DNA of 64,000 bases from Schistosoma haematobium (lineage: Eukaryota > Platyhelminthes > Trematoda > Strigeidida > Schistosomatidae). Position 1 is the first letter of the stretch. Each line of letters opens with the position of its first letter. Below the pieces are notes generated by a model. That model did not search any database. It was given only the letters and a program-made list of their open reading frames with translations, and was not told where the DNA came from. This document shows, one piece after another, positions 12,239-25,221 of the stretch. The translations under genes and the position numbers were made by a program. The stretch covers positions 15,010,510 to 15,074,509 of the forward strand of contig NC_067200.1 of the NCBI RefSeq assembly GCF_000699445.3, read 5' to 3'.

Positions 12239-13370
12239 ATAATCATTATTCTTTCTATAAACTAGACTATATTAGGTTAATATATGTATGTAAATTCATT
12301 GAATATAATAAAATTAAATTATGCTTTTTATGGTTATCAAATAAAATGAATTCATGTAGAACATTCAGTTTTTGTTAGATTTTAGTTTAATTTAATCAGA
12401 GATAAATACATTATGTATTATGGGTATAAGTATATGGAGTAATGTGTCTATAAGAGAATTTTGAAGAGAGAACAGTTAGAGAGAAGCATGAGCTAACAAT
12501 TCAAGAGATTAGTAACAATTAATATTATTACAAGCGTGTTAAGCGAATCTACAATTCAATAGAATAAGATTTTCAATGCATTATATATGTGCATACTTTA
12601 CCATGTAAAAAGTTTTAAAAGGGATCTAATATTTAGTAGTCGAGGATACTTACTGTTAGAGATTATTTGTATTGTTTTCTGATAGTTCTGAACTTAGTGA
12701 AGCAAAGGAGGGAGTAAATTTATTTACTATACATTCATTTTCTTCATCACTAATTAACTTTGTTATTATTATATGAATTAACTTTATCATCAAGAAATCA
12801 TTTCCATTCCAGTCATGAAATACAATTCAAGTTTGCTTGTTTACTAGAGAGTTGAAAAGCACCGTTAAACTGTAACATATTATTAATAATACTTTTAAGA
12901 ACAATCATAGAATTTATATTTTTCAATTAGTAAATATTTGTTGCAACTAGCCTGTTAGTCTTCACCAACTTTCATTTTTACACATTAGATATAGATAATA
13001 TGTAAGGCAAACTCAGCAACAAAAATCAAATGGTTTCAATGTCTCATTCAATAGTATGGTTTTTTCTTATTCAAGGAACAATTTAGTTTTAATGGTTTAA
13101 AATACTGTCGATCCTGTGTTCTCTGTTTTCGGTAGTTTAATTATGAAGTTTTCATTATCTTCCTGGTTAACATTACTAGCATAAACTCACTAGATGAACA
13201 ACTCAATCTATAAAACATTATTTCAATCTCATGTGAATAGTTTTTAGATCAATAGGAGGTGTAAATTTTTCATTTGATTAAAATTTGATCAAATAATTTT
13301 GATCAGGTGTACAATTAATAACCAAGTTTTTAACTAATCAGGCAACATTTAAAGATATGAGCACTAGACA
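11400..13370. other. AT-rich intergenic region with simple repeats
   Basis: No gene or element recognised. It contains short TA/TC tracts near 11725-11750 and a (TTA)n microsatellite at about 12185-12236. Confidence 0.5.
12185..12236. repeat. (ATT)n microsatellite
   Basis: About 15 nearly perfect ATT units. Confidence 0.9.
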
Positions 13371-13379
13371 GCTACTTTT

Positions 13380-13930
13380 TACGAATATTGGGACGTCCAC
13401 CTACATCTTTTCTCCTAAACACTATTTGTGTCCCTTGGAACGACTGGGTGATAAGTGCTTAAATCAGGGACAGAGTACTGATTATGTATCACAAATCAAT
13501 TGATGAGTGTGAGGTTGTTGGGATACGTCATACATGTCTCTAAACATTGCCTACCTCAGTAGGTGAAGTCAAATGGTTTAGGAGAAATTTGTAAGAAATC
13601 TAGTGGTCACCAAACAAAAACATGTCATCAGTCCATAAAGTCAATGACTGTTGGTCTGTGGATAACCATTACTAGTTGGTGATGCTGTACGGCATGGTTT
13701 AGAATCAGTCAAAATGTTGCGGATCCATTTAATGCCTATCTTCCTCCAGACATTAGGTTCCAATGTTTTTAATACATACCTTTTTACTCGATACTTTAAA
13801 CTAGATTCTTAGTGTTCAACCAATCTCATTGGTACTAAATTATCTCAAATCCTCTGCCACTTATCTTTTTAATTTCATCTTGTTGTGATAAATTGGTGTT
13901 GCGACTCGGGTCAACGGACATATTTTCCAG
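13380..13930 (+). repeat. Unclassified dispersed repeat (family F), second copy
   Basis: GC-richer than its surroundings and related, at low identity, to the repeat in intron 5 of the SOCS-box gene. It includes a phrase resembling 'tagtggtcaccaaac ... catcagtccataaagtca' and ends near GTTGCGACTCGGGTCAACGG. No coding frame remains. Confidence 0.4.
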
Positions 13931-14228
13931 ATTCTACGTTGATAATGACTGATTCCCATTCTTACAGGTATTACTGTCAGACCTTATAACAAATGTGTTA
14001 TCTGTGAACCACTAGGTCAAAATCTTATAGTTCATATTTCCGAATCCAATGATTTCATGATATTAATCTATCATATCTTTTAATTTTCAATTTAATAGTC
14101 AATAATGGAGATAGAATGAACACACTAATAATTAAAATTGGTGATGACAAACATTTATCAAAAAAGTACAAGATGAAAATATGGGTTAATTTCAATAACA
14201 TTTTTATTTACATGTGTTATCAATGTTA

Positions 14229-14840
14229 ATTACTTACTTACTTACGCCTGTTGCCTTTCGTGGAGAAACATAAACCAACCACCAACATTCTCCATCCAAC
14301 TCTGTCCTCAGCAATCCTTTACAGTTATTCCCAACTACTATTCATCCTTTTCATGTCTGCTTACAATTCACAAGTCAGTGTGGTTTTGACATTCCTCGTT
14401 TCCGTTTCCATTCACGATTACAAGTTACGGCTTACCTCATAGTGCAGTTTGATGATTTTCACAATGTATCTCCTATCCGCTTCCAACGTTCTTTCCTAAT
14501 TTCCTCTTCAATGGCAATTTGGTTTGTTCTCTATCACACTAGGTTGTAAATGCTGTTATCCACCCAACTCATCTGAAGTATTTTGTGTAGACCATAATTT
14601 GTAAATACATGTACATTTTTTATTATGGTTGTAGTAGTTCTTTAAGTTTCAGCTCCGTATAACAACACTTTCTTGATGTTTGTATTGAAAATTCTGACTT
14701 TGTTGTTGGCTGACAGTTGTTTTGAGTTCCATGTGTTCTTTAGTTGTAGGAATGCTGTCATTGATTTGCCGATTCACGTTTTCACATCTACATCAGATTC
14801 TCCTTGTTTATCGATGATACTGCCCATGTACGTAATTTCA
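14229..14840 (-). mobile_element. RTE-like non-LTR retrotransposon, 3' fragment (identical to the 34 kb copy)
   Basis: On the minus strand this encodes the decayed C-terminal end of an RTE-type endonuclease-reverse transcriptase and ends in a (GTAA)n tail at the left. The preserved reading includes stretches like KVRIFNTNIKKVLLYGAET and a degenerate WRMLVVGLCF terminus, interrupted by stops. It is 5'-truncated. Positions 14251-14810 match 33987-34546 in reverse with no difference that I can find, including the inactivating changes. Just beyond 14810 the two copies diverge abruptly. Confidence 0.8.
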
Positions 14841-15475
14841 TAAACTATGGTAACTAATAATAAGCATAAAAGTGTATTGTCTTCATTTTATCTAGTTCCA
14901 TTTGGAACCATAAAAGCAGTGATTTTAATAGATGTTCTCAAAACTTTTTTAAATATACTTAAGAGATTATGTATATTGTAAACGAACCGCTTGCATGAAT
15001 TATAATGATTAGTTCTTATTAAAATGAACATTCAGTCTGGAAGTAAATAACTGTCTATAAGCTGTAATGAAAGAAACTAAGTAATTGATCTCTTCATCTG
15101 TAACAGTTGGTATGACTGAGTGATGGCCAGTTATAAATCCAAACTATTGAAGCGAAACGCTCTACCTGAACGAAAGTTGAACAATAAAAATAGCTTGTCA
15201 CTATATCATGAGTAATTTTACATTATGAAATTGTATAATTACATGCAAAATCTTTTACAGTAAATAAGTATGATTAAAATTTATTTAAAACGTCAATGAA
15301 TGTTAGACGTTGACCAATGAAGTTCTTCACAATCCTATAAAATTAAGGCTTAATTATTTGGTCTACTTATTGTTTAAGAGATTTGATGTCTTGTCATTGT
15401 TAATTTGATCTATAGATGTTGATTTAGTGCTGATCGAGCTTTTACTCACCGAAAAATGTATAATTAAATGTTAAT

Positions 15476-15975
15476 CCCCCAAATGCCCTGGTATGGCCGA
15501 GAGTGGGGAGATTCAACTCTCCTTATCCAAATCCTCTCACATGACCACACATATACAACCACTGTCAGCGAAAGTCTTATTCAATGCCTTCTCGACACTG
15601 CGGTGGTGTTGTTTACGAAGTTGAGAGGACGAAAAACGAATGTCCGATGCTTTAACCGGGTTGATAGTCACGGAGAGTCCACACGGGGAAGCTGGAAAAC
15701 ACTGATTCCAAACCATGGGAGCACATGGGCTCCAGTATCCTGAACGAATAAATGGCTCATGAACCAATTGTTGGTCATCGACTACCATGATACTGCATCT
15801 CCTGACGTTGCTCCACTCACTGCCTTGTAGATCAGACCATTAGGTCGAAAGCTCTGGGTGTGACCCCTTAATAAAAATGCCTGCTTCGGTTTGGGCACCC
15901 GAGCAGTATCGCAGCTCTCACACAAATGGAATGATTTATATGGCGCATATCTATTTGGTGCTTCCTTATACCAAT
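15476..15975 (-). repeat. Family E interspersed repeat, left copy
   Basis: A GC-richer unit, inverted relative to a near-identical copy at 23935-24425. About 375 bp (15541-15915) are identical by eye. An 83-codon open frame is shared by both copies but looks like part of the repeat, not a gene. It is followed by an AATA-rich simple repeat at 15990-16016. Family not recognised; the right copy extends into a region that looks like a retrotransposon 5' part. Confidence 0.6.
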
Positions 15976-16059
15976 GCTTATGTGTTTAAATAAATAAGCA
16001 AATAAATAAATAAATAATATTTCTTAACAATATACAAGCAACCGGAAAACAAGATAATG

Positions 16060-16262
16060 TCTTTTTATTGAAGGTGGATAGGGTCTATCAATCATATCCT
16101 GAACAAGCGTTTTTGGATCCAATAGCTTGGTAGATCACGCGTTCACATTTAAAACAGAAGGTGCTATATTGAAACTTCAGTGCACTGGGGTGCAAGTGCA
16201 TACAGCTAACGAATCCGAAATAGGATGAAACGCGTGTCCTGCATTCCATTGTTAGCCACTGA
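16060..16262 (+). repeat. Family A (Sm-alpha-like) repeat with a dead hammerhead
   Basis: Hammerhead-type segment at 16201-16247. Helix II is ATCC/GGAT, a paired change from the usual GTCC/GGAC. GAAA (16227-16230) is present and a GTC cleavage site follows. The core reads CTAACGA (16206-16212) instead of CTGANGA, which should abolish cleavage. Confidence 0.65.
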
Positions 16263-17059
16263 CGTCAATAAAAATCTTTCGACTAAATAAAAATATCAAG
16301 ACAATCTGCATAGTGTGTATATATGTTTACAGAGACTGGTCATTTGCAATACATAAGTACATAAGAAACTCCCTGCAAAGTAATCATTTTTTAGGACCTA
16401 TATGTATAACTTAGTCAAGGTACTCAACGTTAATAACACTCAGTTCTGAGAAGTGAAGACTGAAATGATTTTTCAATATATCAGTGATTATGAAGTTAAA
16501 AAACATTTACATTACTATTAGAAGCAAAGCAGATTACACAAGCACTCTAATGGTTACTGTTAATCAACACTATAAACGAAAAATAGCTTCCATTAGTTTG
16601 TAACCGAACCCCATCCCGCGAAAAACATACACTAACTACCAGTTATTTGTAAATTGTTCTGAGTACTAACATAGGTACTTTTTAAGGTGTAACAACTGAT
16701 AGAATCAACCTGATCATCATAAAATGATCTTCGAGTTATGATAGATGAAGCGTATTTTCCATAAGATTGTATTATGTTTTGTGTTCTTCAGTAATGGTAT
16801 CCCGACAATTAAATAAGGAGGGCATTTGTTACTACGACATATACAGTTAGTATCGTGTGATCATTGACGATCATGACTAGCTATATATGATGTAGTACGG
16901 ATCAATGACTCAGAAAAATGGGGTATCCTGAAATCACAAACAGGGAGATTTGACACGTAAGATGAAAAATCTATATTTGATTGTTAAAGTCTGACTTATT
17001 GACCCAATTGTAATAAACTTGTAAGGTAGACATGGGGTTTTAAAATGCAGTCTTTTGAG

Positions 17060-17495
17060 GAAGTGAAGTTTAGTGGCCCGATGTCTGATATATATATATA
17101 TATATATATATTCAATCCTCGTATAAAATTATCGACTTGACTTGCGTTAGTGAATAACGGAATTAAAATAAGTCAAATACGGGAAAGGATTTCGAACAAG
17201 TATATTTTGTAGTCATTGATCCAGGAAGACGATACAAAAAACGAAGTGAGACGAAACGATACGCGGTGAAGAAGGCATGTGAGCCAACTTGATTTAATCA
17301 AGTGTAAATCAATATTTATGGCCGTAAAAATAGGTAACAGACATGTGATGAGTAAGATAAGAAGTGCACACACATACACTCATATAAAAACAGTCAAGGT
17401 TGATAAGTGAATAATTAACAAGGTCAAAACGTGACTCAAGATGAATGGATAGATTGGCCTCTCCAGAAGCTAGAATACGATACATGTGCTTAACA
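17060..17495 (-). mobile_element. LTR plus leader of an LTR retrotransposon (family G), minus copy
   Basis: Read on the minus strand it begins with TGTTAAGC at 17495 and is alignable throughout with 46433-46890. The similarity continues past the presumed LTR end into a GGGCCACTAAA leader segment (around 17065), so it is a 5' LTR with the start of the internal region, not just a solo LTR. It contains a (TA)n expansion at 17089-17111. Confidence 0.55.
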
Positions 17496-17861
17496 TGGTA
17501 ATTGATATTACAGAAGACAAACATTGCTGAGTTTTCTTTAATCTATCTTGAAGTAGTTACTTATGATTCACTTGTTTCTATGGGATCATCAGACAAAATA
17601 AGTTTGTACTTTAAAATGCTTCTTCAAACTAACTAAAACTACTTGAATGTATTCATAGAATGATTCCTATAAACTGCGGATGAAACACATTAAGTTTTCA
17701 GTATGAAAGATTGAAAATTCACTACTCTTTCATTCTTTTCTACTTTATAGTGATTTATTTAGTTATTTTAATTAAATCTATATCTTAAAATGCGCCAGAA
17801 GAGAAGGAATGGAAAGTAAATTCAATACTGTTCGAAAGATATTTTCTTTCATATTTACTTA

Positions 17862-18175
17862 CTTACGCCTGTTACTCCTCGTGGAGGAGCATAGAACATC
17901 CACCAACACTCTCCATCCAACCCTATCCTGAGCAATACTTTCCAGCTCTTTCCAGTTGTTATTCATCCTTTTCATATCTACTTCTATTTCCTGACGTAAT
18001 GTGTTCTTTGACCTTACACTTTCCCCCTTCCCTTCACGATTCCAAGTTAGGGCTTGCCTCATGATGCAATTTGATGATTTGTGTAATGTATGTCCTATCC
18101 ATTCCCATCATCTTTTCCTAATTTCCTCTTCAGTTGGAAGCTGTTTTGTTCTCTCCCTCTTTTATGTTTGACCTA
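17862..18175 (-). mobile_element. RTE-like 3' fragment (young subfamily)
   Basis: The minus strand encodes the C-terminal end [18 protein letters not shown] followed by a [16 protein letters not shown] terminus, then a TTAC tail. It is 5'-truncated to about 310 bp and very similar to the copies at 22.2 and 26.6 kb. Confidence 0.8.
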
Positions 18176-18179
18176 CAAA

Positions 18180-20500
18180 TAAAGAGAAGTCAATAATGAG
18201 AATTAAAATTGAACGGTGATCAATACAAACAATACTAAGGAAGAAAATGAATAAAAATTATGGTAACATCAATTAATAAATCGAATTATATAATTTCATT
18301 AGTGAATAAACAATTAATACTTTTTGATCATGTGTATAGTCAATATCAACACAGTGATTGATCTGGATGCCAAATAGATTAGACTATACACTTTAAAAGG
18401 TATCTTCTGTGAATTGTTATACTTTTGTGATAGTATTAATGAGGTGTTTTGTTAGTGGATCAGAGGTGGGTTTTCATCGAAAAACCTTGATAACTAAGTA
18501 GTTTTTTGAGTCCTAATTAACATTTAAAAAAATCCTAACCATCAGCTTATTTCAAGGAAATTCGATCAATATGAGGTAGGTGGCATCTGTGAAGATTGTT
18601 TACTGTTACTGAGATCACGAATCTACCTAAGTTAGATAACCATTAAAGAAAAGGTAGTTGATCAGATTTATTATAGAATAAACAGTTTCCTTATCTATCT
18701 TTCTTCGAATCTATTTATAATGAATATGTTTTACCATTCCATTTGTTTTGTCTTTTATTTTCGTTCTTTCTTATTTTTTCTTCTTCTTTCCTTTGTCTGA
18801 ATTATTTCAATTTCATACTTATTTGTTTTTTTTCTGACTCTTTCTCTTTGTCTGTTTTGTCTCTCTTTCTCCCTCCCTACCTCCCTCTCTCTTTCCTTCG
18901 CTCTAGTGATAACACCATGTACACAGACTCATTTATATCCAACACATGTCTATCTAACTATTTATCTTTTTGTCTATCCATTTGTATCTATAGCTTTGTT
19001 AATCATGACAAAAAAAAGAAAAAAGAAAATAATTTAAAGCGTCGTTTATTCTGTTTCTAGGTTAATTAGTTTTAAATTTTTTTATTTTTATTTTTACTTT
19101 TAAAAAAGTAATTTACCTTGATTTCAATTATATGATAGAACAAAATAAATGTTAATTATTATCATAATTGTTTCTGATATTACAAAAGAATATGAGATAT
19201 ATTAATTGGTAGACAGGGTATAATTCAAGAATGGTAAATCGTATAATGATAGTCTATAGGTCAAAATATACCTTGTGACAAGAGGAATATGAATATGAAT
19301 AGTTTAGTTACTTAACAATTATACAACAAAAAGTATACGTATAGTAATAGTCCAGAAATAGACTCCAACAGTTATCATCCATTATTCTCATCGGAATATA
19401 ACACTTTCAAATGTTTTACAAAATCATAAGTACTTTTATAGGCCGTCTCTTATAGTTCGCATAATGTTTATGTAAATAATTGGTGAAAGGTGAATTAGAT
19501 TGGCCTTAAGCGGGGTATTAATTAAGAACAACAGCACCAATCATAGTGAACATTCCAAACTTGTCAAACATATTTATACAACACATACAAATGCTAATCA
19601 GTCACTAGATTAGTGAATAAACGAATTAGTTGAGAGTTTATCATGAACAGTACCGAATTGCTATTAAATTACATTTCAAATAGAATCTTTATTAAAAGAA
19701 ATAATTTTTCCATGATAGAGAAATAAACCTAATTTTCATTAATTATATGTTATTTCAGCATTAAATATAGCTAAGAACGGCCTGCTCGAATATCTGGGCT
19801 ACCTGTTCCTACCATCTAGATATTTCAACAAGTTATCTGCATTTTGTTTGTTTCAACGGGTCGTTATGTCAATTAATTGCACAATCTATTTAGGTGCATT
19901 TATGAAAAGCTTACAACCTTTCGTTGTACAAGTTATAAAAAGTTCAATCAGAGACATCGTGGTGGCTAGCAATGTGCAGCGGAAAGAATGTACATTATTC
20001 AGATGTCGATTCCTGAATCGCTAACATCTAATTGGTAATCACTCAATATGTTATCGTTAGGATCGATCAAGAAATAAGAAACAGAAACTTGTTGAAACAC
20101 TTTGTGCTGAGAATTCTATATTGTACCAAGAATATGATAATAATAATAAAACTATGCATAATTTAAAGGTTGAATAATAGTATTAGTATGTAAATTTCTT
20201 GTTAAACTTTACAAGTCATTATCTTGATTAAATACAATGATGGTTCATTCAGTTTACTTTCATTATTAAAGTCACGAAATTACTATGAAGTATCTGTAGC
20301 TTAACTTGTCTTTTAATCAAATATTTTACATAATTATATATTGCAGAAGATTATGCATCAGCTATGTGCATGCTGATTAATCAATGATCAATGATAATGC
20401 GTTTTAAATCGTCCTATCAATTAGGTAAAATCAATTGAATTCGGTTCTTTATATAAAATTTATCACAAAAATGTGGATAAACGATCTATAATTTATAAGA
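18180..20500. other. AT-rich intergenic stretch, nothing recognised
   Basis: No element or gene is supported. A pyrimidine-rich tract lies at about 18745-18905; an open frame across it is low-complexity and not credible as a gene. Confidence 0.5.
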
Positions 20501-20504
20501 AAAG

Positions 20505-20740
20505 ATAGAAAGTGGCTAGCAGTGGAATACAGGATGCGCGTTTCGTCCTATTCAGAATTCGTCAGCTGGATGTACCTGCATCTCAGAGTTGATGTTCACT
20601 CTGGAACTCGAACCCAGTACCGTTCGCTTCAAACGCCATCGCGTTATCCACAGAATGTACATATGCCAACAAACGACTGATCAATTGCAGTCCTAAATAA
20701 CAATGGAAAGATACAAGTAAACAAAACCGAGTGGATTTGA
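20505..20740 (-). repeat. Family A (Sm-alpha-like) repeat, minus strand, near-complete
   Basis: On the minus strand: a 5' module (from 20740), an A-box-like TAACGCGATGG, a B box GGTTCGAGTTCC, then a hammerhead at about 20513-20575 with CTGACGA, GAAA and an ATC cleavage triplet. Helix I ATCCAG/CTGTAT has one mismatch and helix II (ATTC/GGAC) is weak. The 5' module end (20685-20735) is the same sequence that forms inverted arms in the 52 kb copy. Confidence 0.75.
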
Positions 20741-20941
20741 TATATAGTTTAATTCTAAGAATGAATATTAAACTTGAAAAAAATGAAGCAATACAATTTG
20801 TATAGTATTTATTATAGTAAAATATAAATTAAGTAATCGAACTTATGCTTTTGGATATTTTGTTTGTAGTGAATGACTATAGTAATGTAACAAAAATGGT
20901 TGTTATTTCGATTTGTCTGGAAATGTTTCTCAATATTAGGT

Positions 20942-21340
20942 TGTTGGGAATGTTAGGTCCCTAGAACTCACTTGGAAAATGCCTTATTTTTGTAATTGTA
21001 TTTTAAAAATCTGAATTTTTGTTTTCGTACCAGAAGCACTCATTTTCACCTTCACTTTGTATTTCCCACTTGAAAGGATCTTAAACGCTATTGATTCATT
21101 GTATCTTTTAGTATGCTATTTTCTAACGCTTCTCAAAGACATTTTTATGCTGTATATATACGCTTGAGTTGTGGTTGTTGTTGAGGTTCGTGCTTCTGGC
21201 TGCTTGTGGAATATATTTCCCTCTTCAGAACTTGAACTTCTCTCTCTAGTTAGCGGGGCTGGGACGCATCGGAATAGTTGATTTAATCATCGTGTCACTG
21301 AGTGTTCGTTTCGTTCGCAGACTAGGTGAACTCGCAACCT
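20942..21340 (+). mobile_element. Solo-LTR-like repeat (family H), copy 1
   Basis: Starts TGTTGGGAATG and ends near GTGAACTCGCAAC. It is alignable along its length with 43312-43662 in the same orientation. Length and ends suggest an LTR, but no coding part is nearby. The assignment as an LTR is inference. Confidence 0.45.
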
Positions 21341-21344
21341 CTTT

Positions 21345-22200
21345 AAACATTAGAATAGGTCGACTATTAATGAAAAATATATTTAACTAAGTGTAAATTT
21401 AAACATGACCAATTTTCTGAGCTGATTAAACGATCTATGATGAATAGTTGTAAGCTGAAATCTATTTGTTTATAGTTTAGAAATTTCCAAACCATTATTT
21501 CATCTGTATGCTATAACAAGACATCAACTTTTAAGATATTAGCAAAGTTATCAAAGGTAAAGATGACATATTCTCAATCAATAATAATAGAAATTATAAT
21601 CCGAAAAATTGCTTCATTCAATAGTAAATTCTATACATAGTAGTTGAATGCCAACATATATATATTCTATATATATCGACTAATGTTTAGAAGTCCTAGT
21701 AGTGCACGACAATGTTCATACTGTGTGAATGAACACATAACACACAAGGTTAATATCCGTCGAAATATACTAGGATAAACAAAATAAAGAAAATTACCAC
21801 TGGTACATGCTAAGTAGTTGTTTAGTTAACAAAGAAGCTGACAAGTTCTGTCTCATTACAAGTTAATTGGTTGTTATGATGATTCATAATTCTTATTATG
21901 AAATAATAAACAGAAGAAATAATGTTAAAAAATTGTATAATTATCAAGTCATTCAGGTAAATAAACAACAGGAAATTTAAAACATAATTTTAGACTTTCA
22001 ATCTAATTGGTATAACACGTGAAAGTGTTTGAAATAAATCTCATTAATCAATATTGAAATAAAATGAAATTAGTTACTTGGTTGTTTTTATTTTCAAAAA
22101 CAAAGAAAAAGAAAACACATCCAAGTAATGCAAAATAATCAGAGTTCATAAATAGATCAGAATAAGCAAACATGCAACACATCAATAAAAACTCAAGTTA
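21345..22200. other. AT-rich intergenic stretch
   Basis: Nothing recognised beyond short TA-rich palindromes near 21655-21680. Confidence 0.5.
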
Positions 22201-22211
22201 TAGCAAGCTTA

Positions 22212-22765
22212 CTTACTATTTGCTTACTTACACCTGTTACTCCTCGTGAAGGAGCATAGAACATCCACCAGCACTGTCCATACAGCCCTGTCTTGAGCAA
22301 TACTTTCCAGCTCTTTCCAGTTGTTATTCATCCTTTTCATATCTACTTCTATTTCCTGACGTAATGTGTTCTTTGACCTTACACTTTCCCTCTTCCCTTC
22401 ACGATTCCAAGTTAGGGCTTACCTCGTGATGCAATTTGATGATTTGTGTAATGTATGTCCTATCCATTCCCATCATCTTTCCCTAATTTCCTCTTCAACT
22501 GGAATCTGGTTTGTTCTCTCCCACAGTAGGCTGTTGCTGATGGTATCCGGCCAGTAGATGTTAAGCATTTTGCGTAGACAACTATTTATAAATACTTGTA
22601 CCTTCTTGATGGTGGTTGTGGTTGTTCTCCAAGTTTCGGCTCTGTACAATAGAACTGTTTCAACATCGCATTGAAGATTCTGACTTTGATATTAGCTGAA
22701 AGTTGTTTTGAGTTCCATATATTCTTCAATTGTAGGAATGAGGTCCTTGCTATAGAAAGCTAGTT
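22212..22765 (-). mobile_element. RTE-like 3' fragment
   Basis: Minus-strand remains of the last third of an RTE reverse transcriptase ORF with a TTAC-type tail. Compared with the 26.6 kb copy only scattered differences are visible, so both derive from a young subfamily. Confidence 0.8.
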
Positions 22766-22769
22766 AGAG

Positions 22770-23555
22770 AGAAAGAAGTCGTACACAATTTCGTATTATA
22801 CGACTTAATGACTTAACTATTGGTTTCGATTTTGCCATAGAGTTTAGGTAGGAATTCAACACCTTCCAAATATAACTCATTACAAATTTCAATAACTTTA
22901 CGAACTATGACAATGTTTCAGTTAGACTACCATTATTCTTCCTACCAATGCATTTTCTAGGCATTATGGTATGTTAGGATTGATGATAACTAGACATGAA
23001 GAACTCACATTGTTTACATTTCAATCGATAACAATTTACGACCTCATCAACCGATTTGACACAGTTACCTAACAGTTTGGACTTGACCGCACTATTTATT
23101 CAGGAGTTACAAGACACGGAATCAGTAATTCAGTAGTATTTGTGAATGAATAATAGCAAAATAATTAGCTTCTGAATCTTTAAAATACATTTAGCAGATT
23201 CTTGTATTAATCTAAAGATAAACGCTAACTTTATGTTAGACAGGAGAATTTCTCTACTATTAATATCCAAATTGGATCAGAATTCAGAGTGAAACAACAG
23301 GAAGACAGCATATAATATTTTCTTAAAACTGTTTGAGTCCTATTTAATCAATAAAAAAGTGGATATGATTGAAAATTACTCATCTAATTAGAAAACAGCT
23401 ACGGAAACAAACTGATCAATTCACTAAATCTACTTTATTTTAATTTCTTTTTATAGTTTAGACACAAATTTATCAAATAAGATTGATTAAAAGTCAGTCA
23501 ATAAATCAACAACGGGATAATTCAAACCCTCATAAAATAAATTAAGTTTATATGT
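22770..23555. other. AT-rich intergenic stretch
   Basis: No feature recognised. Confidence 0.5.
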
Positions 23556-23559
23556 GCTG

Positions 23560-23700
23560 CACAAGTGAATGGTCACCTGAACTCAGTAGTGCAATGTATA
23601 ACTGAAGTGAAAAGCAATGGGTTCATGCTTCCAGTATGAATATCAGTACTGGAATACAGCTTTATCCAGATGACAAATTCTTGACTCTACTTCTAGTCAA
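23560..23700 (+). repeat. Degenerate family A relic
   Basis: Retains the order 'gggttcatgcttccag ... tactggaatacag ... ccagatgac' of the B box to hammerhead segment, but no functional hammerhead core. An open frame running on to 23890 starts in this relic and is probably chance. Confidence 0.4.
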
Positions 23701-23934
23701 AATCCATTTGTTCTACAAGACTTGTTTAGATTACTTCAGTATGATATTCTTAGACAATAGAGAAATTTTTCTTGTATTAAGGAAAGAAAACCATTTGACA
23801 GAGATACTCATTGCATTTATAAACAACAATTTCGATCTAATAAAGAAAAACTTTAACAATGAACATTTATTGGCTCTAAGTGATTCTTAACAATTCAATA
23901 TTATTATTATTTAAACACATGAACATTCGTACAA

Positions 23935-24600
23935 GGAAGCACTAAATAGATATGCGCCATATAAATCATTCCATTTGTGTGAGGGCTGCGATACTGCTCG
24001 GGTGCCCAAACCGAAGCAGGCATTTTTATTAAGGGGTCACACCCAGAGCTTTCGACCTAATGGTCTGATCTACAAGGCAGTGAGTGGAGCAACGTCAGGA
24101 GATGCAGTATCATGGTAGTCGATGACCAACAATTGGTTCATGAGCCATTTATTCGTTCAGGATACTGGAGCCCATGTGCTCCCATGGTTTGGAATCAGTG
24201 TTTTCCAGCTTCCCCGTGTGGACTCTCCGTGACTATCAACCCGGTTAAAGCATCGGACATTCGTTTTTCGTCCTCTCAACTTCGTAAACAACACCACCGC
24301 AGTGTCGAGAAGGCATTGAATAAGACTTTCGCTGACAGTGGTTGTATATGTGTGGTCATGTGAGAGGATTTGGATAAGGAGAGTTGAATCTCACCACTTT
24401 CAGCCATACAAGGGCATTTGGTTAGCGCTTTTTTAGCGAGTTAATTTTCTATGGGATTGGTTTGCTAGCCCCATGTCCAACCCTCATCCTTTACCCGGGC
24501 TTGGTACCGGCAGTAGCCCCATAGGGCCTCCAGGCGGAGTTGCCATAGCATTCATCACATTCAATACAAATCTATGCCCACCACTGATACCGATAATAAT
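23935..24600 (+). repeat. Family E interspersed repeat, right copy with extension
   Basis: Positions 23985-24359 are identical by eye to 15541-15915 inverted. This copy continues to about 24590 through a GC-rich part (GGGCTTGGTACCGGCAGTAG, then GGCGGAGTTGCC) and stops at an (ATA)n tract at 24594-24613. The extension looks like a retrotransposon 5' or untranslated region, but I cannot name the element. Confidence 0.6.
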
Positions 24601-24614
24601 AATAATAATAATCA

Positions 24615-25220
24615 AATAACTGGACAATAATTCACAATACCAAAGAAAACATTTTCATTTTTACTTCAAAACTCTCGACTTCTCTATTTTCTTTCTTTTT
24701 TGTTTTTTCTGTTTTAAATCCAGAATTTTTATTCCCTATTTATTAACTTTAAATAATAAAACAATCTGTGTACAGATCAAAAACTTCATTTGAACCTATA
24801 AAATTATTACTTTGACGATAAAATATTAGAAAAAAAAATTAAATGAAGTACACACACACACAAAAAAAAAATAGAACTCCACCTTTTTATATTTACCAGC
24901 TTGTCAACTATGACAAGGGTATGAATTAATTAAATAAATCGATTATCGTTTTTTTTTTAATACACAAACTTTTAATAAGAAACTTATTAATGATAGAATG
25001 AATTGAGTGTTTTTAATAGTTATAGATTAAGTGATCAAAATGGTGCATTATTGATCCGTTAATTATTAATGTTGTCTAATAGTCAATTATAAGTTATTTA
25101 CATTAATTAGTTGAGTTACATTTATTATATTGAAATCAAACATGTAATAATGTTATAGTTATCAGGAGATATGATTGGGTAATGCAGATTTATGTAATAT
25201 CGGTTTATGTTTTTACTGTT
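24615..25220. other. AT-rich intergenic stretch
   Basis: Poly-A/T and short CA tracts (24850-24870). No feature recognised. Confidence 0.5.
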
Positions 25221-25221
25221 T

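Noticed and set aside
18743..19060. 105-codon frame
   Set aside because: It arises from a pyrimidine-rich low-complexity tract; composition is Phe/Leu/Ser only.
15537..24363. Two identical 83-codon proteins as duplicated genes
   Set aside because: Both lie inside the family E repeat, are identical at the DNA level beyond the frame, and lack any recognisable domain or splice context.
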